Below, piece after piece: positions 29,621-41,431 of a stretch of DNA of 64,000 nt. The notes beneath the pieces were generated by a model. It did not search any database and was not told the DNA's origin. It saw only the letters and a list, made by a program, of their open reading frames with translations. The stretch covers positions 223,729-287,728 of the forward strand of contig NZ_FNBT01000006.1 of NCBI RefSeq assembly GCF_900102425.1, read 5' to 3'. The stretch comes from Blastococcus aurantiacus (GTDB lineage Bacteria; Actinomycetota; Actinomycetes; Mycobacteriales; Geodermatophilaceae). How positions within the stretch are numbered: the stretch's first letter is position 1; each line of letters opens with the position of its first letter. The translations under genes and the position numbers were made by a program.

Positions 29621-30288
29621 GTGCGCATCGGTGTCATCACCTTCCCGGGCTCCCTGGACGACGTCGACGCCGCCCGCGCGGTGCGCCTCGCCAGCGGTGA
29701 GCCGGTCGCGCTCTGGCACGGCGACCACGACCTCAAGGACGTCGACGCCGTCGTCCTGCCCGGTGGCTTCTCCTACGGCGACTACCTGCGCGCCGGGGCC
29801 ATCGCCGCGCGCTCGCCGCTGATGCAGGACGTCGTGACCGCCGCGCACGGCGGGCTCCCCGTGCTCGGCATCTGCAACGGCTTCCAGGTGCTGTGCGAGG
29901 CCGGTCTGCTGCCCGGGGCGCTGACCCGCAACAGCCACCTGCACTTCCGCAACCGCGACCAGCTGCTCCGCGTCGAGCGTGCCGACACCGCCTGGACCAG
30001 CGACTACAGCGAGGGTCAGCAGATCCTCATCCCGGTGAAGAACGGCGAGGGTCGCTACGTGGGCTCTGACGCCGACCTCGACCGCCTCGAGGGCGAGGGT
30101 CGCGTTGTCTTCCGCTACGTCGGCGGCAACCCCAACGGCTCGAGCAGGGACATCGCCGGCGTCACCAGCGAGAACGGCCGGGTCGTCGGCCTCATGCCAC
30201 ACCCGGAGCACGCGGTCGAGGACCTCACCGGCCCGAGCACCGACGGGCTCGGCTTCTTCACCAGCATCCTGAAGGCGGTTGTCAGCGC

Positions 30289-30292
<4 letters not shown>
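29621..30292 (+). CDS. purQ: FGAM synthetase glutaminase subunit PurQ
   Basis: A 223-residue class I glutamine amidotransferase. It has the nucleophile elbow [11 protein letters not shown] (Cys) and the His/Glu pair in [10 protein letters not shown]. It supplies ammonia to PurL. GTG 29621 gives the family N-terminus ([13 protein letters not shown]). The stop overlaps purL in GTGA. Confidence 0.98.
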
Positions 30293-32669
<2,377 letters not shown>

Positions 32670-32670
<1 letters not shown>

Positions 32671-33059
32671 TGGCCGGCACCGCCCCCATCCCCGCCGACG
32701 AGCTGCGCGCCGCCCTGGAGCCGGTGCGCGCGTGGCTCGACGGCGAGGGCGACCGGCCGCCACGGGCCGTCGTCGGCGCGGCCGTGAAGACGAGCGCCCG
32801 CTGGCTGGCCCAGCAGGTGCCCGGCCGGTCGGTGGAGCTGCGGGTGCCCCCGCACGTCGCCGTCCAGTGCATCGAGGGGCCGCGGCACACGCGGGGCACG
32901 CCGCCCAACGTCGTCGAGACCGACGCCGCCACCTGGCTGCGCCTGGCCAGCGGCCGGCTGACCTGGGCCGAGGCCGTCGCCGAGGGGAAGGTCAGCGCGA
33001 GCGGCAACCGCGCGGACCTCACCGGCCTGCTGCCCCTCCGGCCGCTGAGCCGCCCCTGA
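32670..33059 (+). CDS. Sterol-carrier-like small protein linked to purine genes
   Basis: A 129-residue cytoplasmic protein with the conserved block [19 protein letters not shown] followed by [17 protein letters not shown]. This is the 'sterol carrier family protein' found next to purL or purF in many actinobacteria. The name rests on weak SCP2 similarity; lipid binding is not shown. The one-base overlap with purL suggests a link to purine synthesis. Confidence 0.85.
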
Positions 33060-33115
33060 CGGCCGTCGGGCATGCTCGACGCGGGGCGGACCGGCCGCCA
33101 CCGCGCGGAGGTGTC

Positions 33116-33889
33116 ATGCAGGCGTCGTTCACGCCCGACGGGGGCCTGCTGGTGCCGACGGCGACAGCAGCGAGCCCCTGGTCGGACGAGATGGTCAACG
33201 GCCACCACATCGGCGGCCTGGTGGCGTGGGGCGTCCAGCGCGACGAGCCGGATCCCGAGCTCCAGCTGTCCCGCATGACCGTCGACATGGTCCGCGCGGT
33301 GCCGATGCGGCCGCTGCGCGTCGAGACGCGCCCGGGCCGGGAAGGGCGCCGGCTGCGGGTCCTGGACGTCAGCGTCCTCGACGGGGACGTCGAGGTCATC
33401 CGGGGATCGGCGCTGCTGCTCCGCCGCTCCGAGCACCCGGATGCGGAGCCGTGGGCGCCCGAGCCCTGGGACGTGCCGCCGCCCGAGCAGATCGAGGGCC
33501 CGTCCGGCGGCCCGATGCCGTGGGAGATCCGCCGGATCACCGGCTGGGGCGAGGCCGGTCCGGGAAAGGTGTGGATGCGGGAGACGGCGGAGTTCGTCGC
33601 CGGGGAGCCGCTCACGCCGATGCTGCGCGCCGCGCTGATGGCCGACTTCACCAATCCGCTGGCCAACTCCGGTACGGGCGGGCTGGCCTTCATCAACGTC
33701 GACGTGACGATGTACCTGACGCGGGACCCGCGCGGGGAGTGGATCGGGCTGGAGAGCGCCGGCCACCTCGGAGCCGACGGCATCGGCTTCGGGACCACGT
33801 GGATGTACGACGTGGAGGGGCGCATCGGGCACTGCGTGGCCGCCGCCCTGCCCGACCCGAGGATCCAGGCCCGGCACGCCGCGCGCTGA
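33116..33889 (+). CDS. Thioesterase-family (double hot-dog) protein
   Basis: A 257-residue protein with two hot-dog halves, as in acyl-CoA thioesterase II-like proteins: VNGHHIGGLVAWGV and MTVDMVRAVPMRPL in the first half, LRAALMADFTNPLANSG and INVDVTMYLTRDP in the second. It probably hydrolyses an acyl-CoA of unknown chain length. GGAGG before ATG 33116 supports the start. It lies 56 bp after the sterol-carrier-like gene, at the end of the pur operon. Confidence 0.85.
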   Translation: MQASFTPDGGLLVPTATAASPWSDEMVNGHHIGGLVAWGVQRDEPDPELQLSRMTVDMVRAVPMRPLRVETRPGREGRRLRVLDVSVLDGDVEVIRGSALLLRRSEHPDAEPWAPEPWDVPPPEQIEGPSGGPMPWEIRRITGWGEAGPGKVWMRETAEFVAGEPLTPMLRAALMADFTNPLANSGTGGLAFINVDVTMYLTRDPRGEWIGLESAGHLGADGIGFGTTWMYDVEGRIGHCVAAALPDPRIQARHAAR

Positions 33890-33900
33890 GCCCCCGGACG

Positions 33901-33940
33901 CGCCGAACCCCGCCCGCCGGAGGGCGGACGGGGCTCGGCG
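33901..33940. terminator. Bidirectional hairpin terminator
   Basis: A long stem from CGCCGAACCCCGCCCGCC to GGCGGACGGGGCTCGGCG with a short GGAG loop and two mismatches. It lies between the convergent thioesterase and transporter small-subunit genes. Confidence 0.85.
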
Positions 33941-33962
33941 ACGGCGTCGGACGGGCGGCGGA

Positions 33963-34127
33963 TCAGCCGCCGAACAGCGAGCTCGCCGTCTTCACCGTCT
34001 GGTAGAGGCCGTAGGCCAGCGGAACGCCCACGAGGGTCCACGCGAACGCGATGAGCCCGATTGGGGTGTGGGTGGGCTGCTGGTTCCCGGTCGAGGCGGA
34101 GTTCCCGGTCGAGGCGGCGGAGCTCAT
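33963..34127 (-). CDS. MFS transporter small subunit (OFA-associated)
   Basis: A 54-residue protein with a hydrophilic Ser/Thr/Gln-rich N-terminus and one membrane helix (IGLIAFAWTLVGVPLAYGLY). This short family accompanies oxalate/formate-type MFS transporters in actinobacteria. ATG 34127 overlaps the transporter stop in ATGA, so the pair is coupled. Its role is presumably as an accessory membrane subunit. Confidence 0.85.
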   Translation of the reverse strand: MSSAASTGNSASTGNQQPTHTPIGLIAFAWTLVGVPLAYGLYQTVKTASSLFGG

Positions 34128-35533
34128 CGGACGGCGCTCGCTTCCTGGGTGGAGGGGGACGGGGCGGACTTCGGCTCGTGCCACTTGTCGGCGACGGGCT
34201 TGACCAGCAGGTTGGCGATGAAGCCGACGACCAGCAGGCCGACCATGATGAACAGCGCGGGCCGGTAGTCACCGGCCACCAGTTCGCCCGGCTCGCCCTC
34301 GGCCATGTCCAGCACGCCGTTGATGATCAGCGGACCGGCGATGCCGGCGGCCGACCACGCGGTCAGCAGCCGGCCGTGGATGGCGCCGACCTGGAACGTG
34401 CCGAACAGGTCGCGCAGGTACGCCGGAATCGTGGCGAAGCCACCGCCGTAGAAGCTGATGATCACGGCCGCCGTGAGCACGAAGATCCAGGTCGCCGTGC
34501 TGCCGAGCGTCGCCAGGATCACGTACAGGACGATGCCGACGCCGAGGTAGATCATGTAGATCGGCTTGCGGCCGATGTAGTCCGACGTGGACGACCACAC
34601 GAACCGGCCGCCCATGTTGAACAGCGAGAGCAGCCCGACGAAGCCGGCGGCGGTCGCCGCCGCGACCGCGGAGGTCTCCCCGTCGCGGAAGAAGTCCTGG
34701 ATCATCGGCGCCGCCTGCTCGAGGATGCCGATGCCCGCGGTCACGTTGCAGAACAGGACGATCCACAGCAGCCAGAACTGCGGCGTCCTGATCGCGTTGT
34801 CGGCCGAGACGTTGTCGGTGGTGACCAGGGCCTTCGACTTGACCGTCGACGGGTCGAACCCGTCGGGCTTCCAGCCGTCGGCGGGCACCCGGACGATGAG
34901 GGCGCCGAAGGACATGAAGAGGGCGTAGAGGACGGCGAGGGTGAGGAAGAGCAGCGCCACGGCCTCGCCGCTGGGGACGGTGCCGGCGGTGCCGTCGTAG
35001 TCGGGGTCGTAGAGGTTCATCAGCTGGCGGGACAGCGGCGAGGCGATGAGCGCGCCCCCGCCGAATCCCATGATCGCCATGCCGGTGGCCAGGCCCGGGC
35101 GGTCGGGGAACCACTTGATCAGCGTCGAGACCGGCGAGATGTAGCCGATGCCCAGGCCGATGCCGCCGATGACGCCGTAGCCCAGGTACAGCAGCCACAA
35201 CTGTTCCGTGGCGATGCCGAGGGAGCCCACGAGGAAGCCGGTCACCCAGAAGACGGCGGAGGTGGCCATGGCCGCGCGGGGGCCGTTGCGGTCCACCCAC
35301 TTGCCGAAGACGGCGGCGGAGAGCCCGAGCATGACGATCGCGATCGAGAAGATGATGCCGATCGCGGTGAGGCTGGTGTCGAAGTGCTCGACCAGCGCCG
35401 TCTTGTAGACGCTGGTGGCGTACGCCTGGCCGATGCACAGGTGGACGGCGAGCGCGGCCGGCGGGATCAGCCACCGGTTGAAGCCGGGCCGGGCGACGAT
35501 GCGCTCGCGGGCCAGGAAGGCGGGAACGGCCAC
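34124..35533 (-). CDS. MFS transporter, OFA (oxalate/formate antiporter) family
   Basis: A 469-residue, roughly 12-helix major facilitator. OFA-type features include the N-terminal LIPPAALAVHLCIGQAYATSV, the loop FGKWVDRNGPRAAM after helix 2 and SDYIGRKPIYMIY in the central loop. Substrate (oxalate, formate or another small acid) is not determined by the sequence. GTG 35533 is preceded by GGAGG. It diverges from mscR; a link to formaldehyde-derived formate export is tempting but only inferred from position. Confidence 0.9.
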   Translation of the reverse strand: MAVPAFLARERIVARPGFNRWLIPPAALAVHLCIGQAYATSVYKTALVEHFDTSLTAIGIIFSIAIVMLGLSAAVFGKWVDRNGPRAAMATSAVFWVTGFLVGSLGIATEQLWLLYLGYGVIGGIGLGIGYISPVSTLIKWFPDRPGLATGMAIMGFGGGALIASPLSRQLMNLYDPDYDGTAGTVPSGEAVALLFLTLAVLYALFMSFGALIVRVPADGWKPDGFDPSTVKSKALVTTDNVSADNAIRTPQFWLLWIVLFCNVTAGIGILEQAAPMIQDFFRDGETSAVAAATAAGFVGLLSLFNMGGRFVWSSTSDYIGRKPIYMIYLGVGIVLYVILATLGSTATWIFVLTAAVIISFYGGGFATIPAYLRDLFGTFQVGAIHGRLLTAWSAAGIAGPLIINGVLDMAEGEPGELVAGDYRPALFIMVGLLVVGFIANLLVKPVADKWHEPKSAPSPSTQEASAVR

Positions 35534-35726
35534 GGACAGGACCTCCGGGGACGGGGCGGCGGTGCGACCGGTCGGACGCGACCCGGCCGCGCACTGTCAT
35601 GTGTGTCACAGCCGCAGAAAACGTACGACGACGTCCGGGTGCTCGCGCGTTCAAGCGGGCAGCCGTGATCCGCGCGTGACCGCCGGCGGGACGCAGGGCC
35701 GCCGGGTCGGACCGGGCCGCCCCGCA

Positions 35727-35732
35727 TAGGCT
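35727..35732 (+). promoter_or_regulatory. -10 box of mscR
   Basis: TAGGCT, 6 nt before ATG 35739: leaderless layout. Confidence 0.5.
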
Positions 35733-35738
35733 CGCGCC

Positions 35739-36824
35739 ATGGCCTACGAGGTGAAGGGCGTCGTCGCCCGCAGCAAGGGTGCGCCGGTCACGATCGAGAC
35801 GATCCTGGTGCCCGACCCCGGTCCGGGCGAGGCGGTCGTCGACATCGCGGCGTGCGGGGTCTGCCACACCGATCTGCACTACCGCGAGGGCGGGATCAAC
35901 GACGACTACCCGTTCCTGCTGGGCCACGAGGCCGCCGGCACCGTCGCCGCCGTGGGCGAGGGCGTCACCAACGTGGCGGTCGGCGACTACGTCGTCCTCA
36001 ACTGGCGGGCCGTGTGCGGACAGTGCCGGGCCTGCCTCAAGGGCGAGCTCAAGTACTGCTTCGACACGCACAACGCCGCGCAGAAGATGACGCTGGCCGA
36101 CGGCACGGAGCTGTCCCCGGCGCTCGGCATCGGCGCGTTCGCCGAGAAGACCCTGGTGCACTCGGGGCAGTGCACGAAGGTCGACCCGGCCGCCCCGCCG
36201 GCGTCCGCGGGCCTGCTCGGCTGCGGTGTCATGGCCGGTGTCGGTGCGGCGATCAACACCGGTGCCGTGCAGCGCGGCGAGAGCGTCGCGGTGTTCGGCT
36301 GCGGCGGGGTGGGGGACGCCGCGATCGCCGGCGCCAAGCTCGCCGGCGCGACGACGATCATCGCCGTCGACATCTCCGACACCAAGCTCGAGTGGGCGAA
36401 GAAGTTCGGCGCCACCCACACGGTGAACTCGAAGGACACCGACGCGGTCGAGGCGATCAAGGGCTTCACCGGCGGGTTCGGCGTGGACGTCGCCATCGAC
36501 GCCGTCGGCCACCCCAAGGTCTTCGAGCAGGCGTTCTACGCCCGCGACCTCGCCGGCCGGGTCGTCATGGTGGGCGTCCCGACGCCGGACATGGAGATCA
36601 CCCTGCCCGCGATCGAGATCTTCGGCCGCGGCGGGTCGATCAAGTCATCCTGGTACGGCGACTGCCTGCCCAGCCGCGACTTCCCGATGCTGGTCGACCT
36701 GTACCTGCAGGGCCGGTTCGACCTCGACGCGTTCGTCTCCGAGACGATCGGGCTGGACGACGTCGAGGCCGCGTTCGAGAAGATGCACAAGGGCGAGGTC
36801 CTGCGCAGCGTGGTCGTCCTGTGA
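35739..36824 (+). CDS. mscR: S-(hydroxymethyl)mycothiol dehydrogenase
   Basis: A 361-residue zinc alcohol dehydrogenase of the mycothiol-dependent formaldehyde dehydrogenase group. Catalytic zinc ligands sit in ACGVCHTD and GHEAAG, structural zinc Cys residues in [15 protein letters not shown], and the NAD-binding loop is GCGGVGDAA. It oxidises the formaldehyde-mycothiol adduct to S-formylmycothiol. The stop overlaps the following metallo-hydrolase, the usual partner in actinobacteria. Confidence 0.93.
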   Translation: MAYEVKGVVARSKGAPVTIETILVPDPGPGEAVVDIAACGVCHTDLHYREGGINDDYPFLLGHEAAGTVAAVGEGVTNVAVGDYVVLNWRAVCGQCRACLKGELKYCFDTHNAAQKMTLADGTELSPALGIGAFAEKTLVHSGQCTKVDPAAPPASAGLLGCGVMAGVGAAINTGAVQRGESVAVFGCGGVGDAAIAGAKLAGATTIIAVDISDTKLEWAKKFGATHTVNSKDTDAVEAIKGFTGGFGVDVAIDAVGHPKVFEQAFYARDLAGRVVMVGVPTPDMEITLPAIEIFGRGGSIKSSWYGDCLPSRDFPMLVDLYLQGRFDLDAFVSETIGLDDVEAAFEKMHKGEVLRSVVVL

Positions 36825-37429
36825 GCGCCCGCATCGACAAGGTCGTCGTCAGCGGGGTCTTCTCCCTCGACGGGCAGGACTTCGACGTCGACAACAACGT
36901 CTGGCTCGTCGGCGACGACGACGAGGTGCTGGTGATCGACGCCCCGCACGACGCGGCCCCGATCGTCGAGGCCATCGGCGGCCGGCGAGTGACCGCGATC
37001 GTGCTCACCCACGGGCACAACGACCACATCACCGCCGCACCGGCGCTGCGCGAGGCCACCGGCGCACCCATCTGGTTCCACCCCGCCGACCGGATGCTCT
37101 GGGACATGACCCATGCCGGGACCGCGCCCGACCGGGAACTGGCCGCCGGGCTGCAGTTCCGGGTGGCTGGGACGACCCTCACCGCGCTGCACACCCCGGG
37201 GCACTCGCCGGGCAGCACCTGCCTGCACGCGGCAGACCTGACCACGGTGTTCACCGGCGACACGCTGTTCTGCGGCGGCCCCGGGGCGACCGGCCGCTCG
37301 TTCAGCGACCACCCGGCGATCCTGAACTCGATCCGCGGCCAGCTGTTCAGCCTGCACGGCGACACCGTGGTGCGGACCGGCCACGGCGACGACACCACGA
37401 TCGCCGCGGAGCTCCGCACCGTCGGGTAG
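36821..37429 (+). CDS. Metallo-beta-lactamase-fold hydrolase paired with mscR
   Basis: A 202-residue MBL-fold protein with the HGHNDH metal motif, HTPGHSPGS and FTGDTLF. Coupled to mscR through GTGA, it probably hydrolyses S-formylmycothiol to formate and mycothiol, as proposed for the equivalent pair in mycobacteria. The first residues ([20 protein letters not shown]) fit the family start. Confidence 0.9.
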   Translation: MSARIDKVVVSGVFSLDGQDFDVDNNVWLVGDDDEVLVIDAPHDAAPIVEAIGGRRVTAIVLTHGHNDHITAAPALREATGAPIWFHPADRMLWDMTHAGTAPDRELAAGLQFRVAGTTLTALHTPGHSPGSTCLHAADLTTVFTGDTLFCGGPGATGRSFSDHPAILNSIRGQLFSLHGDTVVRTGHGDDTTIAAELRTVG

Positions 37430-37440
37430 TCCCCTCACCC

Positions 37441-37469
37441 CAGGGCCACGATGGCCATTCCGGCCCTAG
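37441..37469. repeat. GATGGCCAT-centred dispersed palindrome, copy 1
   Basis: CAGGGCCACGATGGCC followed by ATTCCGGCCCTAG: outer arms AGGGCC/GGCCCT and central ATGGCCAT. The stop codon of the DUF5701 gene (37466-37468) lies in its right arm. A close copy is at 49401-49429. Confidence 0.65.
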
Positions 37470-38122
37470 AGGAGACGGCGGGTGGCGGCGGAGGCGAAGC
37501 CCAGCCAGGTGTGCCGGTTGCCGGCCCAGCACCAGCCGACCTTCGGGGCCCCGCGGCGGGCCTTCCCGTCCCGTCCGGTGCCGTTGCTGATCCAGAGGGC
37601 GGGCGTCCGCGCGTCCAGCTGCCCGTCCGGACGGCGCAGCCGCGAGCCGATCGTCATGAAGCACCTGTTGCGGGCCAGGACGTCGGGGCACTGCAGCAGC
37701 CAGGCGATGCCCTCGGGCAGGGTCAGCGGCGTCCGGACGGCACGGACGATCGCGGGGAGCGCCTCGTCGGGGCTCCAGTTGGCCATGGAGTCCCCGCGGT
37801 CCAGCCCGGCGACGGCGTAGACCGGGCCGTCCGGCACCTCCACCCCCGCGATCGGGGCGAAGGCGTCGACGTCGGTCATGTCCTCGACGACGAAGCCCTC
37901 CTTCCCGTCCAGGCGGAGCAGCGGGGCCAGGGCCGAGGGCGGTGCCAGTGCGGGGGAGACGACGAGCAGCGCGCCGTCGACCGCCGCTCCGGCGGCGTCC
38001 CGCAGTTCAGCGGCGGAGAGGCCCGCCCGCTCGTGCACGCCGAGGGCGACGAGGCGTTCGGCCTGGTGGGCGGGGGAGGGCAGCGACCGGGTGGCGGGGG
38101 CGGGCGGGGTGGTGACGGGCAC
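37466..38122 (-). CDS. DUF5701 family protein
   Basis: A 218-residue protein with the conserved DUF5701 C-terminus (PALWISNGTGRDGK, then KVGWCWAGNRHTWLGFASA). Function is unknown, and no membrane segment or signal is seen. GTG 38122 is chosen because GGAGG lies 5 nt upstream; a longer GTG start at 38149 lacks this. It diverges from purF and its stop is inside a dispersed palindrome. Confidence 0.85.
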   Translation of the reverse strand: MPVTTPPAPATRSLPSPAHQAERLVALGVHERAGLSAAELRDAAGAAVDGALLVVSPALAPPSALAPLLRLDGKEGFVVEDMTDVDAFAPIAGVEVPDGPVYAVAGLDRGDSMANWSPDEALPAIVRAVRTPLTLPEGIAWLLQCPDVLARNRCFMTIGSRLRRPDGQLDARTPALWISNGTGRDGKARRGAPKVGWCWAGNRHTWLGFASAATRRLL

Positions 38123-38270
38123 GAAGACCTCCGGGGCGACGGCGGACACCGCTCAACGCGCGACCCGCTGGGCTGGTTCCCAGGCGCGACACGGCGGATG
38201 AGCAGCGCGAACACGCCGGAAGGGTGACCGGATCCACCCCTCCGGGGCCCGGCAACGGCCGCGGCGCCGG

Positions 38271-38276
38271 TACGGT
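38271..38276 (+). promoter_or_regulatory. -10 box of purF
   Basis: TACGGT, 6 nt before GTG 38283: leaderless layout. Confidence 0.55.
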
Positions 38277-38282
38277 GGGCGG

Positions 38283-39821
38283 GTGCCTCGCGGTGATGGA
38301 CGGCTGACGCACGACCTCGACCCCCAGTCTCCCGGCCCCCAGGACGCCTGCGGCGTCTTCGGTGTCTGGGCGCCGGGGGAGGAGGTCGCGAAGCTGACCT
38401 ATTTCGGTCTGTACGCCCTCCAGCACCGTGGTCAGGAGGCGGCCGGCATCGCGGTGTCCGACGGCACGTCCGTCGTCGTCTACAAGGACCTCGGGCTGGT
38501 CAGCCAGGTCTTCGACGAGGCGACGCTGGGCAGCCTGCGGGGACACCAGGCCGTCGGCCACACCCGCTACTCCACGACGGGCGCCTCCACCTGGGAGAAC
38601 GCGCAGCCCACGTTCCGCACGACCGAGGCCGGCACCGGCCTGGCGCTCTGCCACAACGGGAACCTGGTCAACACCGCCGAGCTGGCCGTCAAGGCCGCCG
38701 ACGCCGGTGTGCCGGGCGCCTTCGTGGCGACCAACGACTCCGACCTGATCACCGCGCTCATCGCCGCCCGCCCCGACCTCTCGGTCGAGGCCGCCGCGAT
38801 GGAGGTGCTGCCGCAGCTGCGCGGCGCCTTCAGCCTCACCTTCATGGACGAGGACACCCTCTACGCCGCCCGCGACCCGCAGGGCGTCCGCCCGCTGGTG
38901 CTGGGCCGGCTGGAGCGCGGCTGGGTCGTCGCCAGCGAGACCGCGGCGCTGGACATCGTGGGCGCCTCCGTCGTGCGCGAGGTCGAGCCCGGCGAGCTGA
39001 TCGCGATCGACGAGAACGGGCTGCGCAGCCAGCACTTCGCGCCGGCCCAGCCCAAGGGCTGCGTCTTCGAGTACGTCTACCTGGCCCGGCCGGACACCAC
39101 GATCTCCGGTCGTGGCGTGCATGCGGCCCGCGTGGAGATCGGCCGGCGGCTGGCCAAGGAGCACCCGGTCGAGGCCGACCTGGTGATCCCGGTGCCGGAG
39201 TCGGGCACCCCTGCCGCGGTCGGGTACGCGCAGGCCTCCGGCATCCCCTACGGCCTGGGGCTGGTCAAGAACTCCTACGTCGGGCGCACGTTCATCCAGC
39301 CGAGCCAGACCATCCGGCAGCTGGGCATCCGCCTGAAGCTCAACCCGCTGCGCGACGTCATCCGGGGCAAGCGCCTGGTCGTCGTCGACGACTCGATCGT
39401 CCGCGGCAACACCCAGCGCGCCCTCGTCCGGATGCTGCGCGAGGCCGGTGCCGTGGAGGTGCACGTCCGCATCGCCTCGCCGCCGGTCAAGTGGCCGTGC
39501 TTCTACGGCATCGACTTCGCCAGCCCGGCCGAGCTGGTGGCCAACGGCCTGGACATCGACGGCGTGCGCGCGTCCATCAACGCCGACTCCCTCGGCTACG
39601 TCTCCGAGCAGGGCCTGATCGCCGCGACCGAGCAGCCGGCCAACCGGCTCTGCACCGCCTGCTTCACCGGGAAGTACCCCATCCCGCTGGAGCAGCCGGA
39701 GGTGCTCGGCAAGCACGTGCTGGAGGGCATCGGCAACCGTGCCCTCACCGGGTGGACCGGTCAGCAGGCCGGCAGCGCGACGGTCCCCGGCGGCGCCGAG
39801 GACGCCCTGCTCCGCCCGTGA
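38283..39821 (+). CDS. purF: Amidophosphoribosyltransferase
   Basis: A 512-residue enzyme for the committed step of purine synthesis, making phosphoribosylamine from PRPP and glutamine. A short propeptide precedes the Ntn nucleophile Cys in DACGVFGVW (near residue 23). The PRPP loop is VVVDDSIVRGNTQR, and the C-terminal Cys residues (CTACFTGKYP) fit the iron-sulfur type. The stop overlaps purM in GTGA. Confidence 0.98.
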   Translation: MPRGDGRLTHDLDPQSPGPQDACGVFGVWAPGEEVAKLTYFGLYALQHRGQEAAGIAVSDGTSVVVYKDLGLVSQVFDEATLGSLRGHQAVGHTRYSTTGASTWENAQPTFRTTEAGTGLALCHNGNLVNTAELAVKAADAGVPGAFVATNDSDLITALIAARPDLSVEAAAMEVLPQLRGAFSLTFMDEDTLYAARDPQGVRPLVLGRLERGWVVASETAALDIVGASVVREVEPGELIAIDENGLRSQHFAPAQPKGCVFEYVYLARPDTTISGRGVHAARVEIGRRLAKEHPVEADLVIPVPESGTPAAVGYAQASGIPYGLGLVKNSYVGRTFIQPSQTIRQLGIRLKLNPLRDVIRGKRLVVVDDSIVRGNTQRALVRMLREAGAVEVHVRIASPPVKWPCFYGIDFASPAELVANGLDIDGVRASINADSLGYVSEQGLIAATEQPANRLCTACFTGKYPIPLEQPEVLGKHVLEGIGNRALTGWTGQQAGSATVPGGAEDALLRP

Positions 39822-40882
39822 GCGCCGAGCAGTTCACCTACGCGGCCTCCGGCGTCGACATCGACGCCGGGGAGCGCGCCGTGACGCTGATGAAGGCCGC
39901 GGTCGAGAAGACCAACCGGCCCGAGGTGGTCGGCGGCCTCGGCGGGTTTGCCGGCCTGTTCGCCCTGGACACCGCGAAGTACCGGAAGCCCCTGCTGGCC
40001 TCGTCCACCGACGGCGTCGGCACGAAGATCGCGCTGGCCCGCCAGCTCGACCGGCACGACACCGTCGGCATCGACCTGGTCGCCATGGTCGTCGACGACC
40101 TGGTCGCCTGCGGCGCCGAGCCGCTGTTCCTCCAGGACTACGTGGCCTGCGGCAAGGTCGTCCCCGAGCGGATCGCCTCGATCGTCACGGGCATCGCCGC
40201 CGGCTGCACCCTCGCCGGCGCGGCCCTGGTCGGCGGGGAGACCGCCGAGCACGGCGACCTCATGGACGCCGAGGAGTACGACCTCGCCGCGACCGCCGTG
40301 GGCGTGGTCGAGGCCGACGCCGTCCTGGGGCCCGAGCGGGTGCGCGCGGGCGACGCCGTGGTCGCGATGGCCTCCAGCGGCTTCCACTCCAACGGCTACT
40401 CGCTGGTGCGCCGCGTCGTCGCCGCGGCGGGCCTGGACCTGCACGCCACCCCGGCCGGGCTCGCGCGCCCGCTGGGGGAGGAGCTGCTGGAGCCGACCCG
40501 CATCTACGCCCTCGACTGCCTCGCGCTCGTCGCGCGGCACGGCGTCGAGAACGTGCACGCCTTCGCGCACATCACCGGCGGCGGGCTCGCCGGCAACACC
40601 GCCCGCGTGGTGCCCGACGGGCTCGAGGCGGTGCTGGACCGGGCGACGTGGGCCCTGCCGCCCGCGGTGCGCCTGATGGAGGAGCACGGCGTCCCGCGCG
40701 AGGAGTCCGAGCGCGCGTTCAACTGCGGGGTCGGGATGGTCTCCGCCGTCGCCCCGGAGGTGGCCGACGACGTGGTCGCGCAGCTCACCGCCGCGGGCGT
40801 GCCCGCCTGGGTCGCCGGATCGCTTCAGGAGCGCACCGACGGCGGGGCCGCGGGAGCGCGCCTCGTCGGCACCTACCGCTGA
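39818..40882 (+). CDS. purM: AIR synthetase
   Basis: A 354-residue enzyme closing the imidazole ring (FGAM to AIR). Motifs include LASSTDGVGTKIALA, GIDLVAMVVDDLVACGAEP, GGETAEH and HITGGGLAGNTARV. GTG 39818 overlaps the purF stop, so the two are coupled. The operon ends in twin hairpins. Confidence 0.98.
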   Translation: MSAEQFTYAASGVDIDAGERAVTLMKAAVEKTNRPEVVGGLGGFAGLFALDTAKYRKPLLASSTDGVGTKIALARQLDRHDTVGIDLVAMVVDDLVACGAEPLFLQDYVACGKVVPERIASIVTGIAAGCTLAGAALVGGETAEHGDLMDAEEYDLAATAVGVVEADAVLGPERVRAGDAVVAMASSGFHSNGYSLVRRVVAAAGLDLHATPAGLARPLGEELLEPTRIYALDCLALVARHGVENVHAFAHITGGGLAGNTARVVPDGLEAVLDRATWALPPAVRLMEEHGVPREESERAFNCGVGMVSAVAPEVADDVVAQLTAAGVPAWVAGSLQERTDGGAAGARLVGTYR

Positions 40883-40886
40883 CGAC

Positions 40887-40944
40887 GGGACTTCCTGTAC
40901 CGAAAGTCCCGACGACCTCTGGGACTTGCTGTACCGAAAGTCCC
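40887..40944. terminator. Twin 24-bp hairpins after purM
   Basis: Two 24-nt units (40887-40910 and 40921-40944) differ at one base: GGGACTT, a 10-nt loop with TGTACC, then AAGTCCC. The spacing is 34 nt. Each forms a 7-bp stem. They lie directly after the purM stop and look like a duplicated terminator or a local copy of a dispersed repeat. Confidence 0.75.
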
Positions 40945-40983
40945 TGGGCAACCCGGTGAGGGACGTCCCGACGGCACACGAGA

Positions 40984-41011
40984 GCACCGCCTCCCCGGGG
41001 GAAGGCGGTGC
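40984..41011. terminator. Hairpin between purM and DUF3073 genes
   Basis: GCACCGCCT pairs with AGGCGGTGC around CCCCGGGGGA. It lies upstream of the DUF3073 stop, so it would terminate that gene on the minus strand and back up the purM hairpins. Confidence 0.7.
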
Positions 41012-41045
41012 CTCGCGTCAGATGAGTGGGCTCAGCGTCGCCGCG

Positions 41046-41273
41046 TCAGCGGGTGGCGGCCCAGTCGTCTCCGGAGTCGTCGTCCGCCCAGCGGTCGGCG
41101 TACTCGTCGTCCTCATCCTCGTCGTCGTCATCCGTGGCCGCGCTGGGCGCGGTGTAGGTCGACGACGACCCGGCCAACTCCCGCTGCAGCGCGGTGAGGT
41201 CGGTGTTGGGTGAGCTGTACTTGAGCTCACGGGCCACGCGTGTCTGCTTGGCCTTCGCTCGGCCGCGCCCCAT
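41046..41273 (-). CDS. DUF3073 family protein
   Basis: A 75-residue conserved actinobacterial protein. The N-terminus is basic (MGRGRAKAKQTRVAREL), the middle reads SSPNTDLTALQREL, and the C-terminal third is very acidic (DDDDEDEDDEY). Function is unknown; charge segregation suggests nucleic acid or protein binding. It often neighbours purM in actinobacteria. Confidence 0.92.
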   Translation of the reverse strand: MGRGRAKAKQTRVARELKYSSPNTDLTALQRELAGSSSTYTAPSAATDDDDEDEDDEYADRWADDDSGDDWAATR

Positions 41274-41431
41274 TGGCTCGACCCCCTCGTTACCGGAGTA
41301 CGGCGGCCCAGCCCGCGGCTGGACGGCCCGCGTGGCGACCCCGACTGAGTGACTGTGTCTCGGCCAACCTTACGACACGGGTCGGCGGTGAGCACACGTC
41401 CCCTCCCCCGGACGGGGACGGCGGCCTCCGA

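Noticed and set aside
35590..35620. TGTG-TCACA sequence upstream of the OFA transporter as a CRP/GlxR site
   Set aside because: The half-sites are too close together for the usual 16-bp consensus.
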